Assembly (NCBI RefSeq): GCF_030372105.1
Contig: NZ_JAUDBQ010000007.1
Span: 1-64,000, forward strand
Length of the DNA: 64,000 bases
Source: Cellulomonas cellasea
GTDB lineage: Bacteria > Actinomycetota > Actinomycetes > Actinomycetales > Cellulomonadaceae
Direction of reading: 5' to 3'
The stretch's first letter is position 1; each line of letters opens with the position of its first letter. The position numbers were made by a program, and so were the translations under genes. Shown here piece by piece: positions 1 through 7,386 of this stretch. The notes beneath the pieces were generated by a model. The model was not told where the DNA came from. It worked only from the letters and a program-made list of their open reading frames with translations, and did not search any database.

Positions 1-1
1 C

Positions 2-34
2 GCCGCCGGGTGGGTCATGAGGTGGGAACGGTGA
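2..34 (+). CDS. 3' end of an unidentified upstream prophage gene
   Basis: A frame open from the window edge ends in TGA at 32-34 (last residues AGWVMRWER) and overlaps the next start as GTGA, the junction style used throughout this module. Another frame ends in TGA at 18-20, so the assignment is uncertain. Too little is present to name a product. Confidence 0.3.
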   Translation, partial: AAGWVMRWER

Positions 35-135
35 GCGCCCTCGCACTCCTCGCCACCGGCTTCGTCGTCAGCCTCGGGTTCTGCCTCGGGATCACCTGGG
101 CCGCGGGTGTTGGCGGGCGGAAGGGGCGGTCATGA
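31..135 (+). CDS. Small single-pass membrane protein (34 aa)
   Basis: GTG at 31 opens a 34-residue frame whose first 25 or so residues form one hydrophobic helix (SALALLATGFVVSLGFCLGI), followed by a short basic tail (GGRKGRS). It overlaps the methyltransferase start by ATGA (stop 133-135, next ATG 132), suggesting translational coupling. Very small membrane proteins are common in early regions of actinobacteriophages, usually without known function. The hydrophobic composition and the two flanking overlaps are the evidence that it is real; no family is recognised. Confidence 0.5.
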   Translation: MSALALLATGFVVSLGFCLGITWAAGVGGRKGRS

Positions 136-911
136 CGCGGCCCAGAGCGATCGACTTCTTCAGCGGCGAGGGCGGGGCGTCCACCGGCTACCACCGCGCC
201 GGGTTCGACATCTACGGCGTCGACAACGCGCCGGCCCGTCTGACCCGCTACCCCTACCCGCACCACCAGGGCGACGCGATCGATGTCATGGTCCGGCTCA
301 TCGCGGGCGAGGCGATCGACTTCACGCACCCGGACGGCACCGTCGAGTGCCTGTCACTGCCCGACTTCATAGCGGTCTTCGGCTCTCCGCCGTGCACCGG
401 CTATACCCGCGGCACCGCGGCAATCCCGGACCGGCTCACCCGCTACGACCGGCTCATCGCCGTGACCCGGCAGATGTTCATCGAGATGGGCCTGCCGTAC
501 GTCATCGAGAACGTCGCCGACGCGAAGCCCGAGCTGGTCAACCCCGTCCTGTACTGCGGGCGCATGTTCGGCCTCGGCGCCACCGACACCGACGGCACGC
601 CGCTCGTCGTCGACCGGCACCGACTGTTCGAGGCCAGCCCCGACCTGCTGATCCTGCCGCCCGGACCCCATGTCAAGCACGACAAGAGCGTGCAAGTCGC
701 CGGCGCCTACGGAGGGGCCCGACGCGACAAGCGGGAGGCCCGGGAGGTCCGACGGGGGGGGTACGTCCCGGCCGACCTGGACGTCATCCGCACGATGCTC
801 GGCACCCCCTGGATGAGCGAGACCGGGTGCTTCCTGTCGATCCCCCCGGCCTATACCGAGCACATCGGTGCCCAGGTGCTCGACCAGATCACGAGCAGCG
901 CCGCCGCATGA
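132..911 (+). CDS. DNA (cytosine-5)-methyltransferase-like protein
   Basis: The 259-residue protein has the SAM-binding motif DFFSGEGG at residues 8-15, the catalytic PPC motif with Cys88 (GSPPC), and the ENV motif at residues 126-128 (VIENV). These are motifs I, IV and VI of C5-cytosine methyltransferases. It is short for the family, and the target-recognition region is small. It lies in the early module between a tiny membrane protein and WhiB, each joined by an ATGA overlap. Likely role (inference): methylation of phage DNA against host restriction. No partner restriction endonuclease gene is visible. Target site unknown. Confidence 0.85.
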   Translation: MTRPRAIDFFSGEGGASTGYHRAGFDIYGVDNAPARLTRYPYPHHQGDAIDVMVRLIAGEAIDFTHPDGTVECLSLPDFIAVFGSPPCTGYTRGTAAIPDRLTRYDRLIAVTRQMFIEMGLPYVIENVADAKPELVNPVLYCGRMFGLGATDTDGTPLVVDRHRLFEASPDLLILPPGPHVKHDKSVQVAGAYGGARRDKREAREVRRGGYVPADLDVIRTMLGTPWMSETGCFLSIPPAYTEHIGAQVLDQITSSAAA

Positions 912-1324
912 GCCTCCCCACCCACGCCTGCACCCGCTGCACCCTGCCCGTCCACAACCGCGGCTCCCGATGCCGCGACTGCATCCGCCCCTACGCCCAG
1001 GAGACCGCCATGCCCGCACAGCGCCACTTGATCCGACCAGCCGACGTCGACGAGCACGAGAAGGGGGAGCACTGGGCCGCGTACCGCGCGTGTGGTGACG
1101 CCGACCCGACGCTGTTTCATGAGCCCAGCGGCCATGAGTCCGCGAGTGAGCGCAGGGAGCGCATCGCTGACGCCAAGTCCTACTGCGACCGCTGCCCTGT
1201 CACCCAGGAATGCCTCGACGGGGCATTCGACGAGGGCGACGCGGTGACCATCCGGGGCGGCCTCACCGCTGCCGAGCGTGACGACATCGCACGGGCCCGA
1301 CGCGGACGCTGGTTCGGCGCATGA
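908..1324 (+). CDS. WhiB-family Fe-S regulator with an N-terminal CxxC extension
   Basis: The 138-residue frame starts with ATGA overlap on the methyltransferase. Residues 8-25 hold two CxxC pairs (C8/C11, C22/C25), resembling a small zinc ribbon. Residues 35-138 are a WhiB domain with the four cluster cysteines C62, C93, C96 and C102 (C-x2-C-x5-C for the last three) and an IRGG turn in place of the usual GVWGG. An internal ATG at 1010 (Met35) has a strong AGGAG six bases upstream, so WhiB alone could also be made. WhiB proteins bind [4Fe-4S] and act on sigma factor region 4; phage copies can interfere with host transcription. The frame is continuous, so one fused protein or two nested products are both possible. 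Confidence 0.87.
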   Translation: MSLPTHACTRCTLPVHNRGSRCRDCIRPYAQETAMPAQRHLIRPADVDEHEKGEHWAAYRACGDADPTLFHEPSGHESASERRERIADAKSYCDRCPVTQECLDGAFDEGDAVTIRGGLTAAERDDIARARRGRWFGA

Positions 1325-1590
1325 GACGCGCACCGTCCGTCCAGGACTACGAGCGGATGACCAACACGGCCCGGGTCAAGGCCGCCGAGATCCTCGCCCG
1401 CCAGCACGCCCTCCTCGACGCCGCGGCTGAGCGCATCCGCGCGGTCGAAGCGACCTCGGGCCAGCAGGTCCGCACCGACTCCGAGCAGGTCCGCGCAGCA
1501 CTCGACGGGACCCCCGGCTACACGGCGATCGAGCAGGCCCGACGCCTCCACGACATCAACCTCGACACCCCCAGACAGGACGCAGCATGA
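1321..1590 (+). CDS. Hypothetical prophage protein, helical
   Basis: An 89-residue protein with ATGA overlap at both ends. It is rich in Ala, Arg, Glu and Gln with heptad-like stretches (ILARQHALLDAAAERIRAVEA), suggesting an alpha-helical or coiled-coil fold. No Cys, no membrane segment, no family recognised. It lies between whiB and ssb and is presumably co-transcribed with them. Confidence 0.7.
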   Translation: MRRAPSVQDYERMTNTARVKAAEILARQHALLDAAAERIRAVEATSGQQVRTDSEQVRAALDGTPGYTAIEQARRLHDINLDTPRQDAA

Positions 1591-2039
1591 ACTCCACCAT
1601 CACCCTCCAGGGCCGCCTCACAGCCGACGCCGAGCTCACCTTCACGCCGTCCGGCGCACCAAAGCTCGAGCTCAGCGTCGCCGACAACCACCGCAAGAAG
1701 ACCGGCGACCAGTGGGCCGACGACGGCACCTCGTTCTGGCGCGTCACCCTCTGGCGCGACGACGCCGAGGCCTACGCCGAACGCCTCCACAAGGGAACCC
1801 TCGTCGTCGTCACCGGTGAGCCCCGCATCCGCGAGTACGAGAACCGCGACGGCGGCAAGGGCAAGTCCCCCGAGATCCACCGGGCCATCGTCGGCATCCG
1901 CGAGCACGTCCAGCGCGGCGGGCAGCAGCGGCACGCGGGCGCCGCCTCTGCCGCCACAGCCCGGCACGCCGACGGACTCGCCCAGGACGACCCGTGGGCG
2001 ACGCCGGCCATCGAGCCCGAGCAGGTGCCGGGATGGTGA
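1587..2039 (+). CDS. ssb: Single-stranded DNA-binding protein
   Basis: A 150-residue OB-fold SSB. The N-terminus (MNSTITLQGRLTADAELTF) and the core FWRVTLWRDDAEAYAERLHKG, with VVVTGEPRIREY, are typical of actinobacterial SSB. The C-terminus carries DDPWATPAIEP and ends in Trp, a variant of the acidic protein-interaction tip, which normally ends in DDDIPF-like residues. It would coat single-stranded DNA during phage replication and recombination. The start is the ATGA overlap with the preceding gene. Confidence 0.93.
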   Translation: MNSTITLQGRLTADAELTFTPSGAPKLELSVADNHRKKTGDQWADDGTSFWRVTLWRDDAEAYAERLHKGTLVVVTGEPRIREYENRDGGKGKSPEIHRAIVGIREHVQRGGQQRHAGAASAATARHADGLAQDDPWATPAIEPEQVPGW

Positions 2040-2428
2040 CCACAACCCTCACCGTCGACATCCCCCGCGGGCTCTGGATGACCTCGAACGACCGCCTCCA
2101 CTGGGCCGCGAAGGCAAAGAGGACCAAGGCCATACGCACCCTCGCCAAGCACGCCGCCCGGGTCGCACAGATCGAGGCCCTGCACCACGTCCACGTCACC
2201 GTGCACGTCGGCTACCCGACCCGCACCACCGCCGACCCCGGGAACGCGTACCCCGTCATCAAGGCCGCCATCGACGGCTTCACCGACGCCGGACTGTGGC
2301 CCGACGACGACTCCACTCACCTCACCGGACCCGACCCCCGACGCGAACCCCACCCCACCGGACGGACCGGTCTGCACACCCTCCGCTTCGTGTTCGCCGC
2401 CACCGACCAGCCAGGAGACCACTCATGA
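2033..2428 (+). CDS. RusA-like Holliday junction resolvase
   Basis: About 131 residues from ATG 2033, overlapping the ssb stop (GTG 2036 is an equally good start). The segment ADPGNAYPVIKAAIDGFTDA followed by WPDDDS matches the RusA pattern in which a conserved Asp-x2-N helix and a downstream DDD cluster supply the metal-binding acidic residues. RusA-family nucleases cut Holliday junctions and are common next to phage ssb and replication genes. Family assignment rests on this motif only. Confidence 0.72.
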   Translation: MVTTTLTVDIPRGLWMTSNDRLHWAAKAKRTKAIRTLAKHAARVAQIEALHHVHVTVHVGYPTRTTADPGNAYPVIKAAIDGFTDAGLWPDDDSTHLTGPDPRREPHPTGRTGLHTLRFVFAATDQPGDHS

Positions 2429-2622
2429 CCCGCGACCCGGCCGAGGTGCAGGCCGTCGCACGACTCCTCTCCGAAGGTGTCGTCGTCATCTGCACCTGCG
2501 GACGCCCCGACACCAACACCAGCGACGAGCGCCGGCGACACCAGCAGCTCCACGGGCACTCACTGTCCGGGACCGAGACACGCGTCGCCCAGGCGATCGA
2601 GCGACCAGGGGGCGATGGCTGA
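2425..2622 (+). CDS. Hypothetical small protein with CxC and His cluster
   Basis: A 65-residue protein starting by ATGA overlap. Residues near 25 read ICTCGRPD, and HQQLHGH follows, so it could bind a metal ion (CxC plus His). The C-terminal half is charged. Gene junctions on both sides (ATGA, TGATG) support it as real. No family recognised. Confidence 0.65.
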   Translation: MTRDPAEVQAVARLLSEGVVVICTCGRPDTNTSDERRRHQQLHGHSLSGTETRVAQAIERPGGDG

Positions 2623-3269
2623 TGGCACGCGACCACGCCCGCATCCGGCTCGACATCTGGGCCGACGACGACTTCCGCGAGCTCACATCCTCGGGGCAGT
2701 GGCTCTACATGCACCTGCTGACCCACCCGACGCTGTCGTTCGCCGGCGTCGCGGACTGGCGACCAGCCAGGATCGCCGCCCACACCCGCGAGCTCACGGC
2801 ACATGACATCGAGATGTTCGCGGCCGAGTTGGAGACCGGCGAGTACCTCGTGATCGACCGGGACAGCGAAGAGGCGCTCGTCCGGTCCTTCGTGAAGCAC
2901 GACGGCCTCATGCGCTCACCCAACATGGCGAAGGCACTCGTCAAGGCCCACGCCGAGATCGCATCGGCCACCCTCCGCGCCGTCGTCATTGACCAGCTCA
3001 AGCGGCTTGAGATCGCTCAGCCGCAACTCACAGGATGGAACCTCAAGGAGGTCGAGAAGCTCCTCAAGAAGCGGTCCGCAACCCTTTCGGAAGCAGTCGC
3101 CGAGTTGCCCCGGAACCCTTCCGCAAACCCTTCGGGTAACCCTTCCAGGAACCCTTCGGGGAACCCTTCCGAAATTGATGCCACACTCCCTAACTCCCTA
3201 ACTCCCTTCCTCCCTGGCTCCGAGTCATCATCCAAGTTGCGTACTGAACCTCACCAGAGGGCGTCTTGA
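2622..3269 (+). CDS. Phage replication initiator-like protein carrying internal iterons
   Basis: A 215-residue protein. Residues 1-140 resemble the winged-helix N-terminal domain of phage replisome organizers (RLDIWADDDFRELTSSGQWLY and ALVRSFVKHDGLMRSPNMAKAL). A linker from about residue 160 contains five NPS repeats. The C-terminal third is Ser/Thr/Pro-rich and low complexity. The NPS repeats are encoded by exact 12-bp-spaced DNA repeats (see 3080-3170), like the lambda O gene, where the origin lies inside the initiator gene. Likely role: binding its own gene to open the origin and recruit host helicase. The following gene (3269) sits where a helicase-loader partner would be expected. Function is inferred. 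Confidence 0.72.
   Translation: MARDHARIRLDIWADDDFRELTSSGQWLYMHLLTHPTLSFAGVADWRPARIAAHTRELTAHDIEMFAAELETGEYLVIDRDSEEALVRSFVKHDGLMRSPNMAKALVKAHAEIASATLRAVVIDQLKRLEIAQPQLTGWNLKEVEKLLKKRSATLSEAVAELPRNPSANPSGNPSRNPSGNPSEIDATLPNSLTPFLPGSESSSKLRTEPHQRAS
3080..3170 (+). repeat. AACCCTT iterons inside the initiator gene; candidate replication origin
   Basis: AACCCTT occurs at 3080 and then at 3114, 3126, 3138, 3150 and 3162, the last five at exactly 12-bp spacing. The following base is C in all five, then alternating C and G. The tract is followed at about 3170-3215 by a less GC-rich stretch with a repeated CCCTAACT. Iterons next to an easily melted tract inside an initiator gene are the layout of lambda-type origins. 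No experiment or search supports this here. Confidence 0.6.
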
Positions 3270-3685
3270 TGATGACGATGACCTCGAAGCAAGGACACGC
3301 ACTCGCCGCCCTGATCCACGAGCTGCGGAGCGACTGGGGCATCCCTGGCATCGTCGCCGAGCTCCGGAAGGCAGCCGACAGGGGCACACCGTTCGACATC
3401 GCCCTCGCCGCACTCCACGCAGCCCAGGACGAGAAGAACCGCACACCGGCCATCATCGCCCTCCCCGGCCCGCACTGGACCAGGGGCAAGGTGCTCGGGG
3501 AAGCCACCTCGAGCACGTTCGCCCGCTGCCCCGTCATCGGTCACACGTCCTACGCGGCCCACAACTGCGGTGCGTGCGCGAAGGACGACCTCGACCCCAC
3601 ACCCACCCCGCAGACACGTGTGGGACTCGACCCCGCACGCGTCCGCCAGATCCTCGCAAACCACAGCACCGGGGCCACGTCATGA
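3269..3685 (+). CDS. Hypothetical protein after the initiator gene
   Basis: 138 residues from ATG 3269, which overlaps the initiator stop as TGATG. The first 90 residues look like a compact helical domain (ALAALIHELRSDWGIPGIVAEL). The C-terminal part has CPVIGH and HNCGAC, a possible Cys/His metal site. The position directly after the initiator suggests a replication accessory role, but no Walker motif is present, so it is not a standard DnaC-type loader. Confidence 0.65.
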   Translation: MMTMTSKQGHALAALIHELRSDWGIPGIVAELRKAADRGTPFDIALAALHAAQDEKNRTPAIIALPGPHWTRGKVLGEATSSTFARCPVIGHTSYAAHNCGACAKDDLDPTPTPQTRVGLDPARVRQILANHSTGATS

Positions 3686-4131
3686 CCGGCGACGAGTACA
3701 TGGCCCTCCTCGAGCAGCGACGCGACGCCTACGAGGCCGAGCACCCGACTGCCCGCGCGTGGGTCAGGCCGCTCCTCGAGTGGTTCATCCGCCCGGGAGA
3801 CGAAGCCCTCGTCGCCCTGCCCACCACGGCACCGAAGCGGCAGACGACGCCGCGCACGTACCGCACGGCGGAGTCACTGCGAGCCGATCGCGACCGGGTC
3901 GACGCCGAGATCCGCCGGCTGTCCGACTCGGCCGCACTCCCCGACCGGGCTGCGTCCCACGGCGTCGCGCTCGGTCGGGCACGCACCGCACGACACCAAG
4001 CCCGAGCGGACCGGGCGCTCGCCCGTGCCGCCGAGCTGTACCAGCGGCTCAGTGTCCTTGACGGGCGCATCGCCAGAGCTGAACGCCGCGAGACCACCCA
4101 CAGCACCACCGACGGAAGGAACGAACGATGA
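3682..4131 (+). CDS. Hypothetical coiled-coil protein
   Basis: 149 residues, ATGA overlap with the previous gene. From about residue 60 it is strongly helical and charged (AESLRADRDRVDAEIRRLSD, then RARTARHQARADRALARAAE), a predicted coiled coil. No catalytic motif is seen. It belongs to the same tightly packed early operon. Confidence 0.65.
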   Translation: MTGDEYMALLEQRRDAYEAEHPTARAWVRPLLEWFIRPGDEALVALPTTAPKRQTTPRTYRTAESLRADRDRVDAEIRRLSDSAALPDRAASHGVALGRARTARHQARADRALARAAELYQRLSVLDGRIARAERRETTHSTTDGRNER

Positions 4132-4307
4132 GCAGCGACATCCGACCCATCACTGACACGAGCGCGGGCCAGTGTGGCTCGCACCTGAACGTCCGCGGCG
4201 AGGACTTCCGCTGCGACCTCGCCACCGACCACAACGGCTGGGCACACAGCAGCCAGGCCAGCGAGGCACTGTGGTCCAACGCGACCCCCGCGGACGTGAC
4301 CCGATGA
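4128..4307 (+). CDS. Small Cys/His protein (59 aa)
   Basis: ATG 4128 opens a 59-residue frame overlapping its neighbours by ATGA at both ends. It contains CGSH and then CDLATDHNGWAH, the C..H..C..DH.G.H pattern of many very short actinobacteriophage proteins thought to bind zinc. Function unknown. Confidence 0.65.
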   Translation: MSSDIRPITDTSAGQCGSHLNVRGEDFRCDLATDHNGWAHSSQASEALWSNATPADVTR

Positions 4308-5347
4308 CCCCCATCACCCCGCCCAGCCCCACGGTGGTCACCACCCTGACCGCGCCCGACGACCCGAAGATGCTCCGGGAGACGCTGTGCGTCGCGGCCG
4401 CCGCTGTCGCGCGCGCCACCGGCACCGGCGACCGGGACGACGAGCACATCACCCGCCTCCAGCGCCTGATCGACGAGTGCGACCATCACCGGCCGCTCGG
4501 TAGCGACGGGAAGCACGGGAGCCTCCACACGGCGACGTGCGGGTGCGACGACGTCGTGAGCCCCACGGTGGGCGACGTCATCACGACGGCGGGCGAGCTG
4601 GATGAGCTGCCGGTCGGGAGCGTGCTCCTGGACAAAGGCGGGCAGGCCGTCTGGCGCGACCTCTACGACCACTGGTGCGCGGCGAACGGCACGAGGCAGA
4701 TCCGCGCCAGCCTCGTCATCGACGATGGCGCGCCCCTGACCCTCCTCCACCGCCCCGACGCCCCGCCTGCCGCACCGACGGCCACTGTGGACCGGGAGGC
4801 GCTCAGCACGGTCGTCGGCAGTGTGCTGTGCAGCGTCACGAACTACCCCGACGCGATTCAGGTGCAGCTGCTCGGGCAGTCCATCGCCCCGCTGACCGCG
4901 AAGGTCGTGGACGCCGTGCTGGCATTCCTCGCCACCCAGCCGACCCCCTCGTCGGTGGACGCCGACGCGTCCTCGTGGGACTGCGACGAGTGTGGCGTCA
5001 CCCTGACGCGGGCCGAGGTGACCGACCCCGCCGCGCGCCAGTGGCTCGCCTCACCTGGCGCCGAGGAGCCGGACGCCGTGCGGCACACCCACTGCCCCGC
5101 CCCGGTGGCCGCCGACGCGGTGGAGCGGGCGGTCATGGCTGCGGCCAGGTGTGACGTCCGAGTCGAGGACGCCGACTGCGCACACATGGACGACTCGATG
5201 CCGTGCAGATGCCAGAACCGGTTCTCGTACTGCATGGAGCATGACGGGGAGGAGCCGCAAGACCCGAGCGTGACCGTGTGCCCCTGGGCCGCGCGGATCG
5301 CGGCCGCCGCCCTCACCGCTGCCCGTGCTGGGGAGGTCCAGCGATGA
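4304..5347 (+). CDS. Hypothetical Cys-rich prophage protein (347 aa)
   Basis: The protein is a string of short modules: an N-terminal helical part with CDHHRP and TCGCDD, a central part (residues about 80-150) with VGDVITTAGELDELPVGSVL, which resembles a small beta domain seen repeatedly in actinophage early proteins, and a C-terminal part with CDECGV, CAHMDDSMPCRC and YCMEHDG. Several CxxC/CxC pairs suggest zinc binding. The modular make-up suggests assembly from several small early genes. No enzymatic motif recognised. Confidence 0.65.
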   Translation: MTPITPPSPTVVTTLTAPDDPKMLRETLCVAAAAVARATGTGDRDDEHITRLQRLIDECDHHRPLGSDGKHGSLHTATCGCDDVVSPTVGDVITTAGELDELPVGSVLLDKGGQAVWRDLYDHWCAANGTRQIRASLVIDDGAPLTLLHRPDAPPAAPTATVDREALSTVVGSVLCSVTNYPDAIQVQLLGQSIAPLTAKVVDAVLAFLATQPTPSSVDADASSWDCDECGVTLTRAEVTDPAARQWLASPGAEEPDAVRHTHCPAPVAADAVERAVMAAARCDVRVEDADCAHMDDSMPCRCQNRFSYCMEHDGEEPQDPSVTVCPWAARIAAAALTAARAGEVQR

Positions 5348-5493
5348 GCGCCGACCTGCGTGCGGCGGAATACTGCCGCGCCCACCCGGGCTGCACGATG
5401 TCGCCAGGACACCGCGGGTCGTGCTGCATCTGCGGGCCAGGGTCTGCCACATGCAAGAACGGGTGCCCGAGCCGCGTCGAGGTCCAGCGATGA
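5344..5493 (+). CDS. Cys-rich micro-protein (49 aa)
   Basis: ATGA-overlapping start. It contains eight Cys in 49 residues (YCRAHPGC, SCCICG, TCKNGC), consistent with a compact zinc-binding fold. It belongs to the run of small Cys/His proteins from 4128 to 6545. Function unknown. Confidence 0.6.
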   Translation: MSADLRAAEYCRAHPGCTMSPGHRGSCCICGPGSATCKNGCPSRVEVQR

Positions 5494-5939
5494 CGGGCCA
5501 GCCGAGCGCGGTGGAGGTGCTGGCGGCACACGCAGCCAAGCCGCCCGTGCGTGATCAGCGGTTCACCTTCCTCCCCGAGTGCCGGTGCGGATGGCTGGGG
5601 TCGTCCAGCCTCGCGTGGGCCGTGGATCACGGACGCCACGTCGCCGAAGCCCTCGCCGCTGCTGGTCTTCTGGCACCCGGCCCGACGGCCGTCACGTCCG
5701 ACATCCTCGACGTCTCGTGGGTGCGTGACATCTACGTGGCTGACCGCGAGATGCAGGTGGGGGTCATCTCAAGCGGGTGGGGTCAGCAATTCGACGCGAT
5801 GCTCGCCGCAGTGCGGGCGGAGGCGTGGGACGAGGGGTTCGAGGTCGGCTGGGAGCACTGCCAGGACGGCAACTTCGGCACCGACGCGAAGGACGACGAC
5901 ACACCCAACCCGTACTGCACGCCCGAGACCCAGCGCTGA
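5490..5939 (+). CDS. Hypothetical prophage protein (149 aa)
   Basis: Starts by ATGA overlap. Near residue 30 there is ECRCGWLG followed by a helical segment with DHGRHVAEALAAAGLL, a Cys/His motif shared by many actinophage early proteins. The C-terminal half has the acidic EAWDEGFEVGWEHCQDG, reminiscent of short helical repeats in phage proteins of unknown role. The gene ends just before a 68-nt hairpin. Confidence 0.65.
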   Translation: MTGQPSAVEVLAAHAAKPPVRDQRFTFLPECRCGWLGSSSLAWAVDHGRHVAEALAAAGLLAPGPTAVTSDILDVSWVRDIYVADREMQVGVISSGWGQQFDAMLAAVRAEAWDEGFEVGWEHCQDGNFGTDAKDDDTPNPYCTPETQR

Positions 5940-6007
5940 GAATGCCCCGGACCCGAATGGCGGGGCGGTATTCCACCGTCCCGCCATTCACCCTCGGGTG
6001 GGCATTC
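5940..6007 (+). terminator. Large nested hairpin; terminator or regulatory RNA structure
   Basis: Inverted repeats nest in one another: GAATGCCC (5940-5947) with GGGCATTC (6000-6007), ACCCGA (5951-5956) with TCGGGT (5994-5999), and GAATGGCGGG (5955-5964) with CCCGCCATTC (5980-5989). The hairpin begins at the stop codon of the preceding gene and ends the long early operon. There is no U-run, so a simple intrinsic terminator is not certain; an attenuator or operator (repeated GAATG/CATTC) is possible. Confidence 0.6.
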
Positions 6008-6035
6008 CCGGCTAGGGGATGCACGGGTATTCCGG

Positions 6036-6041
6036 TAGAAT
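6036..6041 (+). promoter_or_regulatory. -10-like hexamer TAGAAT
   Basis: TAGAAT lies 34 bases upstream of the preferred start of the next gene, just after the large hairpin. No good -35 hexamer is seen 16-18 bases upstream, which is not rare in actinobacterial promoters. It would restart transcription after the hairpin. Confidence 0.35.
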
Positions 6042-6069
6042 GTGCGCACGGCGACGGAGGGGGCGTGTG

Positions 6070-6324
6070 GTGCGAATCGCGGGACATGGGCTGCTGAATG
6101 AAGGCGGTCCTTTCGATGAGTCCGGGCGCCATCTTTGGACCAACAACTTCACCACCGGCGGCAGCGGGTGCGCGAAGTGTGTGTGCGGCACCCTCTCGCC
6201 GATCCTCCCGTCGAGCAGCCAGCGCAAGGCGTGGCATCGGGAGCACAAGGCCGATGTCGCACAAGGCTCAGCCCTTGTTTCAACCGTTACCAGGCTGTCG
6301 GCTTGTGGGGAGTGGCGCGCGTGA
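6070..6324 (+). CDS. Small Cys/His protein
   Basis: 84 residues from GTG 6070, chosen because GGAGGG lies seven bases upstream and a -10-like TAGAAT lies ahead. ATG 6019 and 6040 in the same frame lack a ribosome site. The core GCAKCVCGTLSPILPSSSQR followed by KAWHREHK is a C-x2-C-x-C...H-x3-H motif common in tiny actinophage proteins and probably binds zinc. Function unknown. Confidence 0.65.
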   Translation: MRIAGHGLLNEGGPFDESGRHLWTNNFTTGGSGCAKCVCGTLSPILPSSSQRKAWHREHKADVAQGSALVSTVTRLSACGEWRA

Positions 6325-6545
6325 GCGACATCGACGCCGAGTTTGCGGCGATGAGCGCGACCCTCACGCGGAACACGCTCATAGCGCAGCCGATCCTCGA
6401 AGACGCCATCATCGCGGTCCTCGACCTGCACGACGGCAACTGGACCATCTGCCCCGAGTGTGGACAAGAGTCCCCGTGTCGGACCGCGCAGGCGGTCACC
6501 AGGCAGATGCCGATGATGGACGAGGGGGCCGCCAACGATGACTGA
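6321..6545 (+). CDS. Small hypothetical protein with CxxC
   Basis: 74 residues, GTG start in a GTGA overlap. The N-terminal helix is followed by WTICPECGQESPCRTAQAVT, a CxxC plus a third Cys that may bind metal. It overlaps the next gene by eight bases, so the two are probably coupled. Confidence 0.6.
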   Translation: MSDIDAEFAAMSATLTRNTLIAQPILEDAIIAVLDLHDGNWTICPECGQESPCRTAQAVTRQMPMMDEGAANDD

Positions 6546-7386
6546 CTCCCGCCCGCAGGTCTCGGCGCTCGACGCACGGGACGACCTGCTCGCCATCGTC
6601 GCAGCGTGGCCCCAGCTCGTCGCCCGGCTCGTGCCCGGTGGTGGGAAAGCGCTGACGGGGATGCCGCGCGGTGGCGAGGCGTCCGGGGTGCCCATCGACG
6701 TGTACGTGTCGGACCTCATGCGGGAGATCGAGGACCAGGCGCGGTTCTACGGTCAGGTCATCGACGACGAGGTCGAGCCCGAGCACGGGTGCGACGGGAA
6801 GTGCGTGGCCGACTGGTTCGCTGCCGCAGCACAGACGCCCGGACTGCCCGTGCCAACCGGGTGGGACTGCCCGCAGCGGCGCGACCCGATCACGACGTCG
6901 ACGATGCCGACGCTGCTCGAGCAGGTCGCCCGGCATGTCGGGCACTTCGCCGCGGACGAGCGTGAGGCGTTGGACCTGGCCGACATGGCGCACGACTTCC
7001 GGGAGCGGGTGACGATGACGCTCGACCCACGTGTGGCGCCCGGCTACCTCGGACCATGCCCGGCGAAGGACTGCCTTGGGATGCTCGTGGTGAAGGGCTC
7101 GTCGACGAGTGCGCTATGCCCTGAGTGTGGCGAGCGGACGGCGATTGACGACCAGTGGAAGTACCTGGTCGCTCAGCTCGACGACCGGCTCATGACCGTG
7201 CCGGAGATCGTCGTGGCGCTCAAGATGCTGGACTGCCCCGCGTCGGAGTCGACGGTGCGACGCTGGATCGCGCGAGGGGATCTCGTCGAGGCCGTGAAGG
7301 TCGAGGGCGGCATGGGGTTGTACCCGCTGGCGGACGCTAAGGCGCTGGCGGAGAAGCGAACAGTGAGGGTGGAGGTGGCGGCGTGA
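6538..7386 (+). CDS. Zinc-ribbon/helix-turn-helix protein (282 aa)
   Basis: Domains in order: an N-terminal helical region (1-80), a Cys/His segment around HGCDGKCVADWF, a zinc ribbon at about residues 178-205 (CPAKDC ... CPECGERT), and a C-terminal MerR/excisionase-like helix-turn-helix (MTVPEIVVALKMLDCPASES, then TVRRWIARGDL). Proteins with this layout occur in many actinobacteriophages and are usually annotated only as DNA-binding. A regulatory role over early or late genes is plausible but not shown. Confidence 0.7.
   Translation: MTDSRPQVSALDARDDLLAIVAAWPQLVARLVPGGGKALTGMPRGGEASGVPIDVYVSDLMREIEDQARFYGQVIDDEVEPEHGCDGKCVADWFAAAAQTPGLPVPTGWDCPQRRDPITTSTMPTLLEQVARHVGHFAADEREALDLADMAHDFRERVTMTLDPRVAPGYLGPCPAKDCLGMLVVKGSSTSALCPECGERTAIDDQWKYLVAQLDDRLMTVPEIVVALKMLDCPASESTVRRWIARGDLVEAVKVEGGMGLYPLADAKALAEKRTVRVEVAA

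Noticed and set aside
3080..3170. CRISPR-like reading of the 12-bp repeats
   Set aside because: Period is far too short, repeats lie in a coding frame, and no cas genes are present anywhere in the window.
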